A stretch of DNA of 64,000 nucleotides from Burkholderiaceae bacterium (GCA_018261755.1 JAGTRJ010000001.1:95936-159935); one strand, 5' to 3'; positions 1-9,169 are shown, numbered from the stretch's first letter. Numbers and translations: made by a program. Notes: a model not told the origin generated them from the sequence alone.

Positions 1-1217
1 AATTCCCTGTATGGCAGACGGTAACCAAACCGCAAGTGCACATTTCCTTCCCAGCCGCTAGTTGATGCGGTGGCGTTCCGAGATAACGCAGCAAACGCCA
101 GCCGTCGCGTTGCATCACCATGAGAGATTCCTGCATTAACGCCACCTTGTGCAAACCAGTTGCCGGGGTTCCACACAGCATAAATCCCTGCCTTGGCATA
201 ATCGGTATTCACACCGCCCATGCCGCCGTTCCAGTTAAGATCGTTACGCGCTATCCCAGCCGAAAAGCCCAGCAACCCATTGTCTGAAATTCTTGCATCT
301 GTTCCGGCCACAATCCCGCTGGAATGTGTCGAGAACCCGGAGCCTGGCGCGCGCATGGAACTTCCGGCTGCCTGCAGCCAGACATTCCTTCGCTTTGGCT
401 CATTTTCATCTGGCGATAATCCCATGCTCCGGTCGCCAAACAGCAAGCCAGCAACCCGTTGATCGATGGCATCATTGTGCAGCACGGAAGCGTTTACCGC
501 GTCTATCGCCAGATGGTCATAACGCTGGGGTGAAATCTGGTTGAGTGCCTGGTTGAACCGTGGAGCCGTTGGCGGGTAATACAGCAAGTCCAGATTGGTA
601 TACACCGTTTCCAGATCGGAATATGCCGTCGGGATCCGCGCGTCCAAATAGCTCGCCACCCGATTTGCATTGCCATTCGGCGCCAATGTGCGATAACAAA
701 GGATGCAATCGCCAATGGCTTGCCGGTTCATGAAATTATCGGCCGATACCCAGGGCGGCCCGATGAGCTTCGACTGCTGCCCTCCGCCAGCCCCCCAACC
801 TGCAATTGGCGCTGCAATTCCGGTGTAAAGATTCGAACCTGCCGGCACCAGCACCATCGTCATCATGGTCGGCATGGCCGGCAACGCAAACAGGTCGCGC
901 ACCTGAGCCGGGGTCAATCCGCGTACGGTTGCGCTACGCATGACCCAACTGCCAACCGGATTGGATGGATTCTCAGCGCTGGTCGGATTGTAAAAACGAA
1001 CGAAATACTGCGGCACACCAGTCTGAATGGTTGTGACATCAGTACTTGTTTCAAAAGGCGGAAAACCTCCCAGCCGACCGTTTACCGTAGCAGCCGATTC
1101 CACAGCCATCAGATTGCCAATCGGCTGAACCAGTTCGTGCCAATCTTTGCCATGTGCGACCGGCATCAGCACCAGCAACAGGCAAATCTGCCCCCCAAGG
1201 CGTAATAAGGAATTCAA
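1..1217 (-). CDS. Autotransporter with C-terminal beta-barrel, cut by the left edge
   Basis: The reverse strand is open from a TTG at 1217 to base 1 (about 405 codons, no stop), so the true C-terminus lies outside the window. The predicted N-terminus MNSLLRLGGQICLLLVLMPV followed by AHG is a good signal peptide. The TTG start is chosen because an in-frame TGA lies just upstream at 1221-1223 and no ATG precedes the signal peptide; a GGGG run sits about 9 bases before it. Residues about 25-275 form a passenger without obvious repeats. From residue about 280 (VWLQAAGSSM, then GTDARIS, LLGFSAGIARNDLNW, GIYAVWNPGNWFAQGGVNAG, HLRFGYRL) the sequence has the alternating, aromatic-rich pattern of an autotransporter barrel. 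It follows the gene at 1269-1928 by 51 bases and is probably co-transcribed with it. The function of the passenger is unknown. Confidence 0.75.
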   Translation of the reverse strand, partial: MNSLLRLGGQICLLLVLMPVAHGKDWHELVQPIGNLMAVESAATVNGRLGGFPPFETSTDVTTIQTGVPQYFVRFYNPTSAENPSNPVGSWVMRSATVRGLTPAQVRDLFALPAMPTMMTMVLVPAGSNLYTGIAAPIAGWGAGGGQQSKLIGPPWVSADNFMNRQAIGDCILCYRTLAPNGNANRVASYLDARIPTAYSDLETVYTNLDLLYYPPTAPRFNQALNQISPQRYDHLAIDAVNASVLHNDAIDQRVAGLLFGDRSMGLSPDENEPKRRNVWLQAAGSSMRAPGSGFSTHSSGIVAGTDARISDNGLLGFSAGIARNDLNWNGGMGGVNTDYAKAGIYAVWNPGNWFAQGGVNAGISHGDATRRLAFAALSRNATASTSGWEGNVHLRFGYRLPYRE

Positions 1218-1268
1218 ATATCAACCCCGCGCGGTAGCTGCTTTTCCATTAATGGGATAAACGCCAGC

Positions 1269-1928
1269 TCAAAATGATTTTTTCATGCCGATGCTGAACA
1301 CCGTTTCGCTGTTGGTACGCCCTACCGTGCCATCCAGTTGCAGGCCGGGCACGATGTCCTTTCTGATGCCGACCTGCGCGGTCGGTTTGCTGTTTTTTAA
1401 TCCGAAATACTCGACATGCGCAATCGCGACGCCCAAATCACGCTCATAGGCAACGCCCCAGTTGGTCAGCGTTTCGCTGTTGTTCGGGTGCGACAATCCC
1501 AGATTAGCGTGGAAGGCCCCTCCCTTGTGGTTGCAGGTGGCAATGCCATTCAGATACGGCGTGTTTCCGCCACCATTGCTTTGATGCGAGATGCCGGCGA
1601 CCAAACCGAGGTTGCAGCCTTCGGGTTGCGATGCAGTCACGCGCCATTTGGCCTGGATGGCGCTGGTGGTCCATTCGCCGGTCGTATTGCGCGACAGAAG
1701 CGCTGAAAATTCCCAATCCTTGATCGGCGAATAAGCCGGCGCAACGTTCCAGCTGTTCGCGTGGCCGGCGGTACGTGCAAACCAGGCTTCAACGTGGCCG
1801 GCTCCCGGATCATTGACATTCGCGTCATCCACCGATAGCGGACGGCCGGCATGCGCGCTTTGGGCCAAGATACACATCGCGGCAGCCGCGCAAGCGAACT
1901 TGAACGTTTTCAGGCATTTATTTTTCAT
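1269..1928 (-). CDS. Small outer-membrane beta-barrel protein, secreted, function unknown
   Basis: The 219-residue product begins with a clear signal peptide (positive MKNKCLKTFKF, hydrophobic core, cleavage after AQSAHA). The rest is a series of alternating polar and hydrophobic stretches rich in Gly, Asn and aromatic residues. It ends in a terminal Phe (VFSIGMKKSF), the usual BAM recognition signature of outer-membrane barrels. Two cysteines (GCNLGLVAG and GIATCNHKGG) could form a disulfide. At this size an 8- to 10-strand barrel is expected. It is the first gene of a probable two-gene unit with the downstream autotransporter and is divergent from the iron-regulated receptor gene. I do not recognise a characterised family. 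Confidence 0.6.
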   Translation of the reverse strand: MKNKCLKTFKFACAAAAMCILAQSAHAGRPLSVDDANVNDPGAGHVEAWFARTAGHANSWNVAPAYSPIKDWEFSALLSRNTTGEWTTSAIQAKWRVTASQPEGCNLGLVAGISHQSNGGGNTPYLNGIATCNHKGGAFHANLGLSHPNNSETLTNWGVAYERDLGVAIAHVEYFGLKNSKPTAQVGIRKDIVPGLQLDGTVGRTNSETVFSIGMKKSF

Positions 1929-2298
1929 GATTTGGTTGTGGTTAGAGTGAATTGGATGAAGGTTAACACGCTATCAATTAGAGATTCCTTGATCAATTAG
2001 CGATTTCTAGCTTGAGATCGATTCTTCGACCTATGCCAATTTATAGATGGACCGGAGTGGGTCAAAAATCGTTTAAAAATGCATTTCCGGGCAAAGCTGA
2101 CCTGTTTTTCTCGTCTTCCGGCGCTCAGAACGCACGTCAGGTTTCTGCGATCGTAAAACGCCTGCTGGCGAGCACCAAATTGGCGAAAGCAAACAACGTG
2201 AACAACTGCGCTCTAGAGGCATCGCCCGATCGCTATCGACATAATGCAAAGTCCGAGAGACTGACAAATACTTGTTGATCTGTATGTTGCAGGCAAAT

Positions 2299-2317
2299 AT
2301 AATGAGAATCATTCGCA
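2299..2317. promoter_or_regulatory. Fur-box-like site in the 540-bp divergent region before the first TonB receptor
   Basis: ATAATGAGAATCATTCGCA matches the Fur pattern built from GATAAT/ATTATC hexamers (AATGAGAATCATT core). It lies in the otherwise gene-free stretch 1929-2468 between the outer-membrane gene and the receptor, about 150 bases before the receptor start. The strand is not informative because the site is near-palindromic. Nothing else is evident in this stretch. Confidence 0.65.
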
Positions 2318-2468
2318 TGTACTCATGATTAACTCACCTATGCGCATGGCGATGCATTAAACATCGTGTAATTAGACGTCGTCTTTTGATTTTCCAGGCT
2401 TTTGTAAAGTGCTGCGTGCCGAAATAGACGTCAAATTATTACCTGTGCTGTACGTTTCTCAGTCGCAT

Positions 2469-4622
2469 ATGAAAAATATTCCCCAAAAATCGATGCATCA
2501 ATTTCTGAAATTGACGCCATTAACACTGGCAATGGCTCTTGGTTACGCACTCCCATTAGACGTAATTGCGCAAACAACCAATCAGGCATTGCCTGAAGTG
2601 CAAGTTAAAGGAGCCGGTGATAAAGAGAAACGCATTCAGCCCAAGCTGCGAGATGAAATTGTTACCACCGAATCGATCTCTGAAAAAACCATCCAGAAAA
2701 CCAATGCCTCGACCCTGAACGAAGCCATTGATTTCAATCCTGGGGTATCGGTCCAGACCGAATGCTCGATCTGCAATGTGCGCAATGTCACGCTGAACAA
2801 TCTGCCCGGCAGGTTTACCACCATCATGATCGATGGCATTCCGATTTTTTCCTCGGTTTCCAGCGCCTACGGTCTGGACATGATTGGCGTGAACGGGGTC
2901 GAACGGATTGACATTTCCCGCGGCGCCGGTGCCAGCCTGATTGCCCCGGAAGCATTGTCAGGCACGGTGAACATCATTTCCAAGCGCCCAAAAAAGGAAG
3001 AAACCGTATTTGAAACCCAGTTTGGCCAGAATGGTTACCGCAAGGTGGACGGCTACTGGGCCAAGCCATTTGAAGGCGGTGCCATCACGCTCAATGTGCA
3101 TGGCAATCATCATGATACGGTGGATAGCAATGGCAATGGCGTGGGCGAATATACCGGCTACAAACGGGCGCTGGTCGGCGCCGGCCTGTTCCTGGACGAT
3201 GTTGGCGGGTTCAAGATTCGCGGGCGGGTGGATGGCGTGGATGAAAAACGCGGCGGCGGCCCGCTCGGTTCCGATTACGATGCCATCAAGCACAGCCTGA
3301 GCGGCAACCCGTTTGACTGGAGTCAGGGCAAAGGCGGCTCGCCAAGTTCCAGCGGCTGGGTCAATCCTTCCACCGGCAGCATCATTCCTTACGACTCCGG
3401 CCGTGGCGGTTTTTCGGAAATCATCTTCACCAAGCGTCAGCAAGCCATCCTTTCGGGCGAACGCGACATGGGCGGCGGCGACAAGCTGAAACTGGCGTTT
3501 GGCTATGCCCACCATGCTCAGGATTCCTTTTACGAGGGCGATTACTACAAGGCGCAGCAAAACCAGTATTACACCGAAGCCAGCTGGCAGAAAAAGCTAG
3601 GCGCCAACATTGTGACCGCTGGCCTGAATTATCGTTATGAAGACTTGAAATCGCACGGCACGCTGATCGATGGCACGGCAGTCAATGGACTGGACAACTA
3701 CACCTATCGCACGCCGGGCGTGTTTTTGCAGGCCTATCGGGCGCTGTTTGACGACCGGCTGGAGCTGAATGGCTCGGTGCGCCACGATCGCCACAACGTG
3801 TTTGGCAACATCAACACCCCGCGCCTGAATGCACTCTGGCATCACACGCACGACATTTCCAGCCGGTTTGCGGTTGGCACCGGCTACCGCGCCCCCACCT
3901 CGTTCTTCGAGCAGGATCACGGCATTCTCTCCACCACCCGCATCGAACGCGAAATCACGCAGCCGGAAAAATCGAAGAATGCCAGCTATGCATTCTCATA
4001 CGCGGATGAAAAGCAGGCATTCGTGGCTTCGGCCAACTACAACAAGATCACCAACTATGCGCTGCTGGATTCGAGCGCGACCGATCCGGTGACAGGCGCG
4101 CCAATCACGGTGTTCACCCAATCCGGGCATCCACTGATCGTCAAAGGCATCGACGCCACCTACACCCGCAAACTGGGCAAGGCATTCGAGGCCACGGTTG
4201 CGGGCGAAGTGTTCAATTACCAGTTCCATCCGGGCGACCTTTCCTTCGCCCGGCCGAAGCACCGCGCCTACCTGCGGCTGGATTACAACGAAGGCCCGTG
4301 GCAGCTGTTTGCCCGCGCGACCTGGACCGGATCAATGGATCTGGCGCGTTTCTACGATTACGCCAACACCCCGCGCTACAACATGGATGGCACGCCGAAG
4401 CTGGACAAGAGCCCAAGCTACTGGGTGGTGGACTTGAATGGCCGCTACCGGGTCAACAAGAATACCTCGCTCATCTTTGGCGTCAACAACCTGTTTGATT
4501 TTGTGCAGACCAAGTATGAAGATTTCCTGTGGGTGGACAAGAACGGCCACTATGACGTAACCCATTTCTGGGGGCCGGGCCGTGGCCGTCAGGTCTACGC
4601 CGGTCTGCGGTTAGAGATGTAA
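2469..4622 (+). CDS. TonB-dependent outer-membrane receptor with a CxxC in the plug
   Basis: The ATG at 2469 is preferred over an upstream in-frame GTG (2409) because it gives a sensible signal peptide (MKNIPQK..., cleaving near VIAQT). A TonB-box-like LPEVQVKG follows, then a plug (about residues 45-180: SEKTIQKTNASTLNEAIDF, MIDGIPIF, VNGVERIDISRGAGASL, SGTVNIISKRP) and a 22-strand-type barrel with aromatic-rich strands to the end. The plug has a CSIC motif just before the VTLNNLPG strand, where most siderophore receptors lack cysteines. The last residues are LRLEM, not a terminal aromatic. The Fur-like box upstream and the downstream TonB-ExbBD genes point to iron or another chelated metal; the ligand cannot be read from sequence. 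Its stop overlaps the next start (TAATG). Confidence 0.85.
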   Translation: MKNIPQKSMHQFLKLTPLTLAMALGYALPLDVIAQTTNQALPEVQVKGAGDKEKRIQPKLRDEIVTTESISEKTIQKTNASTLNEAIDFNPGVSVQTECSICNVRNVTLNNLPGRFTTIMIDGIPIFSSVSSAYGLDMIGVNGVERIDISRGAGASLIAPEALSGTVNIISKRPKKEETVFETQFGQNGYRKVDGYWAKPFEGGAITLNVHGNHHDTVDSNGNGVGEYTGYKRALVGAGLFLDDVGGFKIRGRVDGVDEKRGGGPLGSDYDAIKHSLSGNPFDWSQGKGGSPSSSGWVNPSTGSIIPYDSGRGGFSEIIFTKRQQAILSGERDMGGGDKLKLAFGYAHHAQDSFYEGDYYKAQQNQYYTEASWQKKLGANIVTAGLNYRYEDLKSHGTLIDGTAVNGLDNYTYRTPGVFLQAYRALFDDRLELNGSVRHDRHNVFGNINTPRLNALWHHTHDISSRFAVGTGYRAPTSFFEQDHGILSTTRIEREITQPEKSKNASYAFSYADEKQAFVASANYNKITNYALLDSSATDPVTGAPITVFTQSGHPLIVKGIDATYTRKLGKAFEATVAGEVFNYQFHPGDLSFARPKHRAYLRLDYNEGPWQLFARATWTGSMDLARFYDYANTPRYNMDGTPKLDKSPSYWVVDLNGRYRVNKNTSLIFGVNNLFDFVQTKYEDFLWVDKNGHYDVTHFWGPGRGRQVYAGLRLEM

Positions 4623-4954
4623 TGGCTGTATTTGCCATCCGGAATGCTTTGCTCGTGCCATGTGCTTTGCTGGGAGCCGTTTCCCTTGTTGCCGGTTTCT
4701 CCGGCTCAGCCATGGCTGGCGACCAGGCATTGGCCGCCGAGCGCCAGGCGTTTGATGTCGCCCCCAGACAGCATGCCCTAGCGGCTGAATCCCGCCTAGC
4801 CAGCGCACAAGCCCGACCTGCCCTGCCCGAAATCAGCGTCAAAGCTGGCCATGAGGTAGGCACTACCGTGCGAGCGCATAGCAGTTTCAATCCGCAGGGT
4901 GAACGTTGCCTTGGGCGGATGCTCCCTTTCGCTGGCGCAAGCTTCCAGCGCTAA
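4622..4954 (+). CDS. Small secreted ORF resembling a receptor N-terminus; possibly a remnant
   Basis: A 110-residue ORF begins inside the stop codon of the preceding receptor (TAATG), implying translational coupling. It has a hydrophobic signal segment (LLVPCALLGAVSLVAGF, cleavage near SAMAG). Then comes FDVAPRQHALAAESRLA, loosely like the start of an STN secretin/TonB short domain (the usual FDIPAQPLAQAL pattern). ALPEISVKAG follows, like the TonB box of a receptor. After that the sequence loses family character and ends, 83 bases before the next receptor. This could be a truncated or frameshifted third receptor, or a genuine small periplasmic protein. I favour a remnant but am not sure. Confidence 0.4.
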   Translation: MAVFAIRNALLVPCALLGAVSLVAGFSGSAMAGDQALAAERQAFDVAPRQHALAAESRLASAQARPALPEISVKAGHEVGTTVRAHSSFNPQGERCLGRMLPFAGASFQR

Positions 4955-5001
4955 CTTCTTTCTTTTTTTATCCCCGCCAATCTGAGGCATATCTTTTGTA
5001 A

Positions 5002-5020
5002 CTATGAGAATGATTGCTAT
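5002..5020. promoter_or_regulatory. Fur-box-like site before the second TonB receptor
   Basis: CTATGAGAATGATTGCTAT contains the ATGAGAATGATTG core typical of Fur operators and lies 18 bases before the receptor ATG at 5038, beside the ribosome-binding region (GTTAGGA). The second receptor and the genes behind it therefore probably have their own iron-repressed promoter. Confidence 0.6.
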
Positions 5021-5037
5021 TACGTTAGGAAACCTGT

Positions 5038-7257
5038 ATGAAACCGCACAAAAATAACGCTTCCGCAACCACCAGCCTGACACCGATTGCCTTTGCAATT
5101 GCCGTGGCATTTTCGATGCCGGCACTTGCCGTGGCACAAACCGCTGGCAGCGCCGAACCGGATAAAACCCAGTCGACGCTGCCATCCGTCACGGTCAAGG
5201 CCAGCGCGGATGCCTCGGCCGCAGGCCTGACGCCAGAATACGCTGGCAGGCAAGTGGCGCGCGGTGGCCGCGTCGGCATTCTTGGCAATCAAGATACGAT
5301 GGATACTCCATTTAATTCAACGAGTTATACCAATGAGTTAATCCAGAATCAGCAATCGAGGAGCGTGGGGGATGTGCTGCTCAACGATCCATCGGTCCGT
5401 CTGGCTCGCGGCTATGGCAACTTCCAGGAACTGTATCTCATCCGCGGTTTCCCGGTCTATTCGGACGATATTGCCTACAACGGCTTGTATGGCCTGCTGC
5501 CACGACAATACGTATCGGCCGAATTTGCCGAGCGGGTTGAAGTTTTCCGCGGCGCCAACACTTTCCTCAATGGCGCCGCGCCTGGCGGCAGCGGCATCGG
5601 CGGTGCCGTCAACGTATTGCCCAAACGCGCTCCGAACGAGCCGTTGACGCAGTTGACCGCCGGGGTCGAGAGCGGCGGCCAGGCCTATGCCTCGGCCGAT
5701 CTGGCACGACGTTTTGGTGAAGACCAGCGCTTCGGGGTGCGGGTAAACGCCACCAAGCGCGAAGGCGATACCTCGGTCGACAATGAACACCGCAACCTGA
5801 ACGCGGCCTTTGTCGGGCTGGATTATCGCGGCCGCGATTATCGCCTGTCAGCCGATGTCGGGCATCAGGACCACAAGCTGAACCAGCCGCGTCCTAGCGT
5901 CACGCCATCGGGCGGCATTCCGGCGGCGCCAGATGCTTCGAGCAACTTCGCCCAGCCGTGGACGCACTCGAACGAGCGCCAGACTTTTGGCACGGTTCGC
6001 GGTGAATACGATATCAACAGCAATGTCACTGTCTGGGCGGCGGGCGGCGTGCGCAAAGGCAACGAATCGAACGTGCTGGCCAACCCGCGTTCCACTGCCA
6101 ACGGCACCACCACCAGCTACCGCTTCGATAACAACCGCGAAGATCATGTCAGCACGGGCGAAATCGGCATCCGTGGCAAGTTCCAGACTGGCGAGATCCA
6201 GCACAATGTCAGCGCTTCCGCGTCTGCCTTCAAGCTCGATTCGAAAAATGCCTATGCGTTCTCGAACTTTTCCGGCTTTAGCGGCAACCTGTACAACCCG
6301 GTAGCCGTGACATCGCCGGTTCCCGATTATTACATTGGCGGCTCGCTGGCGAATCCGCTGACCACGCACAAGTCCGAAACATCGAGCATTGCATTCGCGG
6401 ACACGATGTCGTTGATGCAGGATCGGCTGCTGCTGACGGTAGGCGCCCGCCACCAGAGCATCAAGGATGAAACCTTTAACTACAATACCGGCGCGCTTTC
6501 GACGAGTTACGACAAGAGCCGCGTCACGCCGATGGCGGGCGTGGTGTTCAAGCCGAGCAAGCAGATTTCGCTGTATGCCAACTATGTCGAAGGCCTGGTT
6601 GCGGGTGAAGTCGCGCCAGCCACCAGCGGCGGCACACCGGTGAAAAATGCCGGCGAAGCGTTTGCGCCGTATCGCTCGAAACAAAAGGAAATCGGCGTCA
6701 AGTATGACGGCGGCAACCTCGGCGGCAGCCTGAGCGTGTTTAGCACCAGCAAGCCCAGCGCTTTTGTGGTCGACAACGTCTTCGGCCTGAATGGCGAGCA
6801 GCGCAACCGCGGCATCGAATTGTCTGCTTACGGCGAGTTGCAGCGTGGCCTGCGCCTGCTGGGCGGCGTGACGCTGCTGGATGCCAAACAGCAGAAAACC
6901 GCTGGCGGCACCTATGACGGCAAGGACGTGATTGGCGCCCCGGAGCTGCAAGGCAATGTCGGGCTTGAGTGGGATGTGCCAGGCGTGCCGCGCCTGACGC
7001 TGACCGGACGCGCGCTGTACACCTCATCGCAGTTCGCCGATGCTGCCAATACCTTGAAAGTGCCGTCATGGACCCGCTTTGACATTGGCGCGCGTTACCT
7101 GACCAAGATCGGCAACCAGGCGGTCACGCTGCGCGCCAGCGTCGAAAATCTGATGAACCGCGATTACTGGGCATCGGCGGGTGGCTCTGGCAACTCCGGC
7201 TACCTGGTGCTGGGCGCACCGCGCACGTTCGTGATGTCGGCCTCGGTCGATTTCTAA
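5038..7257 (+). CDS. TonB-dependent siderophore receptor
   Basis: The 739-residue protein has a signal peptide (cleavage near LAVAQT), a TonB-box region (LPSVTVKASAD), a plug (about residues 85-215, with SVGDVLLNDPSVRL, LIRGFPVYSDDIAYNGLYGL, ERVEVFRGANTFLNG, GGAVNVLPKRA) and a long barrel ending in the canonical terminal Phe (MSASVDF). The layout is that of the hydroxamate/catecholate siderophore receptor group (TIGR01783-like). The start is supported by GTTAGGA about 8 bases upstream. It is followed after 3 bases by a PepSY membrane protein and then TonB-ExbB-ExbD, so it probably forms one iron-repressed operon with them. The siderophore is not predictable from the sequence. Confidence 0.9.
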   Translation: MKPHKNNASATTSLTPIAFAIAVAFSMPALAVAQTAGSAEPDKTQSTLPSVTVKASADASAAGLTPEYAGRQVARGGRVGILGNQDTMDTPFNSTSYTNELIQNQQSRSVGDVLLNDPSVRLARGYGNFQELYLIRGFPVYSDDIAYNGLYGLLPRQYVSAEFAERVEVFRGANTFLNGAAPGGSGIGGAVNVLPKRAPNEPLTQLTAGVESGGQAYASADLARRFGEDQRFGVRVNATKREGDTSVDNEHRNLNAAFVGLDYRGRDYRLSADVGHQDHKLNQPRPSVTPSGGIPAAPDASSNFAQPWTHSNERQTFGTVRGEYDINSNVTVWAAGGVRKGNESNVLANPRSTANGTTTSYRFDNNREDHVSTGEIGIRGKFQTGEIQHNVSASASAFKLDSKNAYAFSNFSGFSGNLYNPVAVTSPVPDYYIGGSLANPLTTHKSETSSIAFADTMSLMQDRLLLTVGARHQSIKDETFNYNTGALSTSYDKSRVTPMAGVVFKPSKQISLYANYVEGLVAGEVAPATSGGTPVKNAGEAFAPYRSKQKEIGVKYDGGNLGGSLSVFSTSKPSAFVVDNVFGLNGEQRNRGIELSAYGELQRGLRLLGGVTLLDAKQQKTAGGTYDGKDVIGAPELQGNVGLEWDVPGVPRLTLTGRALYTSSQFADAANTLKVPSWTRFDIGARYLTKIGNQAVTLRASVENLMNRDYWASAGGSGNSGYLVLGAPRTFVMSASVDF

Positions 7258-7260
7258 GTC

Positions 7261-8484
7261 ATGCTCGGCACGATGCGCCCCAGACTGGTTTTGCTGCACC
7301 GCTACGTCGGTCTGGCGATGGCTCCGTTTCTGTTCATCGCCGGCCTGACTGGCGCGGTTATCGCGTGGCAGCAGGAACTGGACACTTGGCTCAATCCGCA
7401 GTTGTTCGTTGCCAGAACTGCGGGCGCATCCCTGCCGGCAACCGAACTGGCGCGCCGTCTGGAAGCGGCTGATCCGCGGGTACAAATCAGCACCATGCCG
7501 CTGGCGCTGGCACCAGGCGCCGCCTTTGTTGCACGGGTGCAGCCGCGACTGGACCCGCAAACCGGCAAGCCGTTCGAACTTGAGTACAACCAGGTCGCGC
7601 TTGACCCGGCAAGCGGTGAAATTCAGGCGAAACGTGACTTGAACTCGCTGTCGCTCTCGCGCGAAACCCTGCTGCCGTTCTTGCGGCGTCTGCATTACAG
7701 CCTGCATTTGCCCACGGCTTCCGGCATCCAGACCGGCGTCTGGCTGATGGGGCTGGTGGCGCTTGGCTGGTTGCTGGACTGCTTCGTTTCACTGGCGATT
7801 TCGTTTCCCAACCTGAACGCGTGGCGCAAATCGTTCGTTATCCGCTGGCGCGATGGCGGCTACAAGCGGCAATTCGACCTGCACCGTTCTGGCGGAGTCT
7901 GGATCTGGGGCTTGCTGCTGATGCTGGCCGTGAGTTCGGTATCGCTGAATCTGCACCAGCAGGTAATGCGGCCGGTGGTGTCGCTGTTTTCCACCTTGTC
8001 GCCCTCGCCGTTTGCCGGGCGGATGCCACTGGCCCCTTCGGAACATCGTATCAGCCTGGAGCAGGCCATTTCGCTGGCAAAAGGCGAAGCGGCCAGCCGC
8101 GGCTGGAACACACCGGCAGGCGGACTGTTTTTTTCTCCGCGCGCCAGCCTGTACGGCGTGGGATTTTTCGAACCTGGCAATGAACGCGGCGGTGCCGGCC
8201 TGGGGAATAACTGGCTGTATTTCGATGCCAGAAGTGGCGAGCTGGTGGGTGCGCTCGTGCCCGGCAGCGGCAGCCGCGGCGACATTTTCCTGCAAGCCAT
8301 GTATCCGATCCATTCCGGCCGGATTCTTGGTTTGCCGGGGCGCATCCTGATGACTTTCATCGGCCTGGCGATCGCCGTGCTGTGCGTCACCGGCATGGTT
8401 ATCTGGGCAAAAAAACGCCGTTCCCGCCTGCAACAGGAAGCGAAACTGAAAATGCAGGCCAAAGTGCAAAAACAACAGGCATGA
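7261..8484 (+). CDS. PepSY-associated TM protein (PiuB-like), iron-uptake accessory
   Basis: The 407-residue inner-membrane protein has four clear hydrophobic segments: VGLAMAPFLFIAGLTGAVIA near the N-terminus, VWLMGLVALGWLLDCFVSLA, IWGLLLMLAVSSVSL, and MTFIGLAIAVLCVTGMVIW near the C-terminus. Periplasmic PepSY-like regions lie between segments 1-2 and 3-4, and the tail is Lys-rich and cytoplasmic. Conserved HRYVGL and LHYSLHLP histidines are typical of the family. Members commonly sit beside siderophore receptors and are thought to act in periplasmic or inner-membrane reduction or release of iron from siderophores. Here the gene starts 3 bases after the receptor stop and is followed 4 bases later by tonB, so operon membership is strong. 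Confidence 0.85.
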   Translation: MLGTMRPRLVLLHRYVGLAMAPFLFIAGLTGAVIAWQQELDTWLNPQLFVARTAGASLPATELARRLEAADPRVQISTMPLALAPGAAFVARVQPRLDPQTGKPFELEYNQVALDPASGEIQAKRDLNSLSLSRETLLPFLRRLHYSLHLPTASGIQTGVWLMGLVALGWLLDCFVSLAISFPNLNAWRKSFVIRWRDGGYKRQFDLHRSGGVWIWGLLLMLAVSSVSLNLHQQVMRPVVSLFSTLSPSPFAGRMPLAPSEHRISLEQAISLAKGEAASRGWNTPAGGLFFSPRASLYGVGFFEPGNERGGAGLGNNWLYFDARSGELVGALVPGSGSRGDIFLQAMYPIHSGRILGLPGRILMTFIGLAIAVLCVTGMVIWAKKRRSRLQQEAKLKMQAKVQKQQA

Positions 8485-8488
8485 GATC

Positions 8489-9169
8489 ATGAATCAACCA
8501 CACATCGCACCAGCCACAGGCGTGGCAAGTCACGAACGGAGAGGCAATCTGCTGTGCCTGTCCGGCATCACGGCGCTGCACCTTTGCTTGCTGGCGGCGG
8601 CAGTCATCGGCTTGGGCGCGCCGACGCCGCCCATTGTCGCGCCGCGCATCATCGGCATGCTGGTATCGGACGCGCCGGCCGCCGACAACAGTCAATCGCA
8701 GCCATCGGCGCGTTCCGAGCCTGCGCCTGTGCGAACCATAAACAAAACCTCCCCGCTTCCCGCCGTGAGCAAGGCGCCGCCTTCCGAGCGCGCGCTCACG
8801 GCCCCCGCAGCTGCCGCCCCAGCCGCAGCCAGCAAAGGGACAGCGGGCACCGGTTCAGGCCCAGGCGCTGCAGGCGGCGGACAGGTTTCATTGCCGCGCA
8901 CCGATGCCGCGCACCTGAATAATCCCAAGCCGGTTTACCCCTCCGTTTCACGCCGCATGGGGGAACAAGGGCGCGTGCTGCTGTCGGTTTACATCCTGCC
9001 AGACGGCAGCGTGGGGGAAATCCGGCTCAAGCAATCCTGCGGCCACCCGCGGCTGGATGAATCGGCCATGACGGCCGTGCGCCGCTGGCGCTATGTTCCG
9101 GCGCGCCGTGGCAACGAACCCATTCCCTACTGGTATGTCCAGCCGATTTCATTCTCGCTGGACGAATAA
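8489..9169 (+). CDS. tonB: TonB energy transducer
   Basis: The 226-residue protein has one N-terminal membrane segment (ITALHLCLLAAAVIGLGAP, about residues 28-46), a Pro/Ala/Ser-rich periplasmic spacer (about 60-135), and a C-terminal TonB domain (about 140-226: PVYPSVSRRMGEQGRVLLSV, LPDGSVGEIRL, AMTAVRRWRYVPARRG). It transmits the proton-motive force from ExbBD to outer-membrane receptors. Its position between the receptor/PepSY pair and exbBD suggests a motor dedicated to these receptors, although it could also serve others. Confidence 0.9.
   Translation: MNQPHIAPATGVASHERRGNLLCLSGITALHLCLLAAAVIGLGAPTPPIVAPRIIGMLVSDAPAADNSQSQPSARSEPAPVRTINKTSPLPAVSKAPPSERALTAPAAAAPAAASKGTAGTGSGPGAAGGGQVSLPRTDAAHLNNPKPVYPSVSRRMGEQGRVLLSVYILPDGSVGEIRLKQSCGHPRLDESAMTAVRRWRYVPARRGNEPIPYWYVQPISFSLDE

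Noticed and set aside
503..715. Short reverse-strand ORFs at 251-715
   Set aside because: They overlap the long open autotransporter frame in other frames and have no protein features.
2012..2278. An 88-codon plus-strand ORF before the first receptor
   Set aside because: No ribosome-binding site, no homology-like features and unusual composition; more likely non-coding promoter DNA.
5848..6951. A 367-codon open frame opposite the second TonB receptor
   Set aside because: Antisense shadow of a clear receptor gene.
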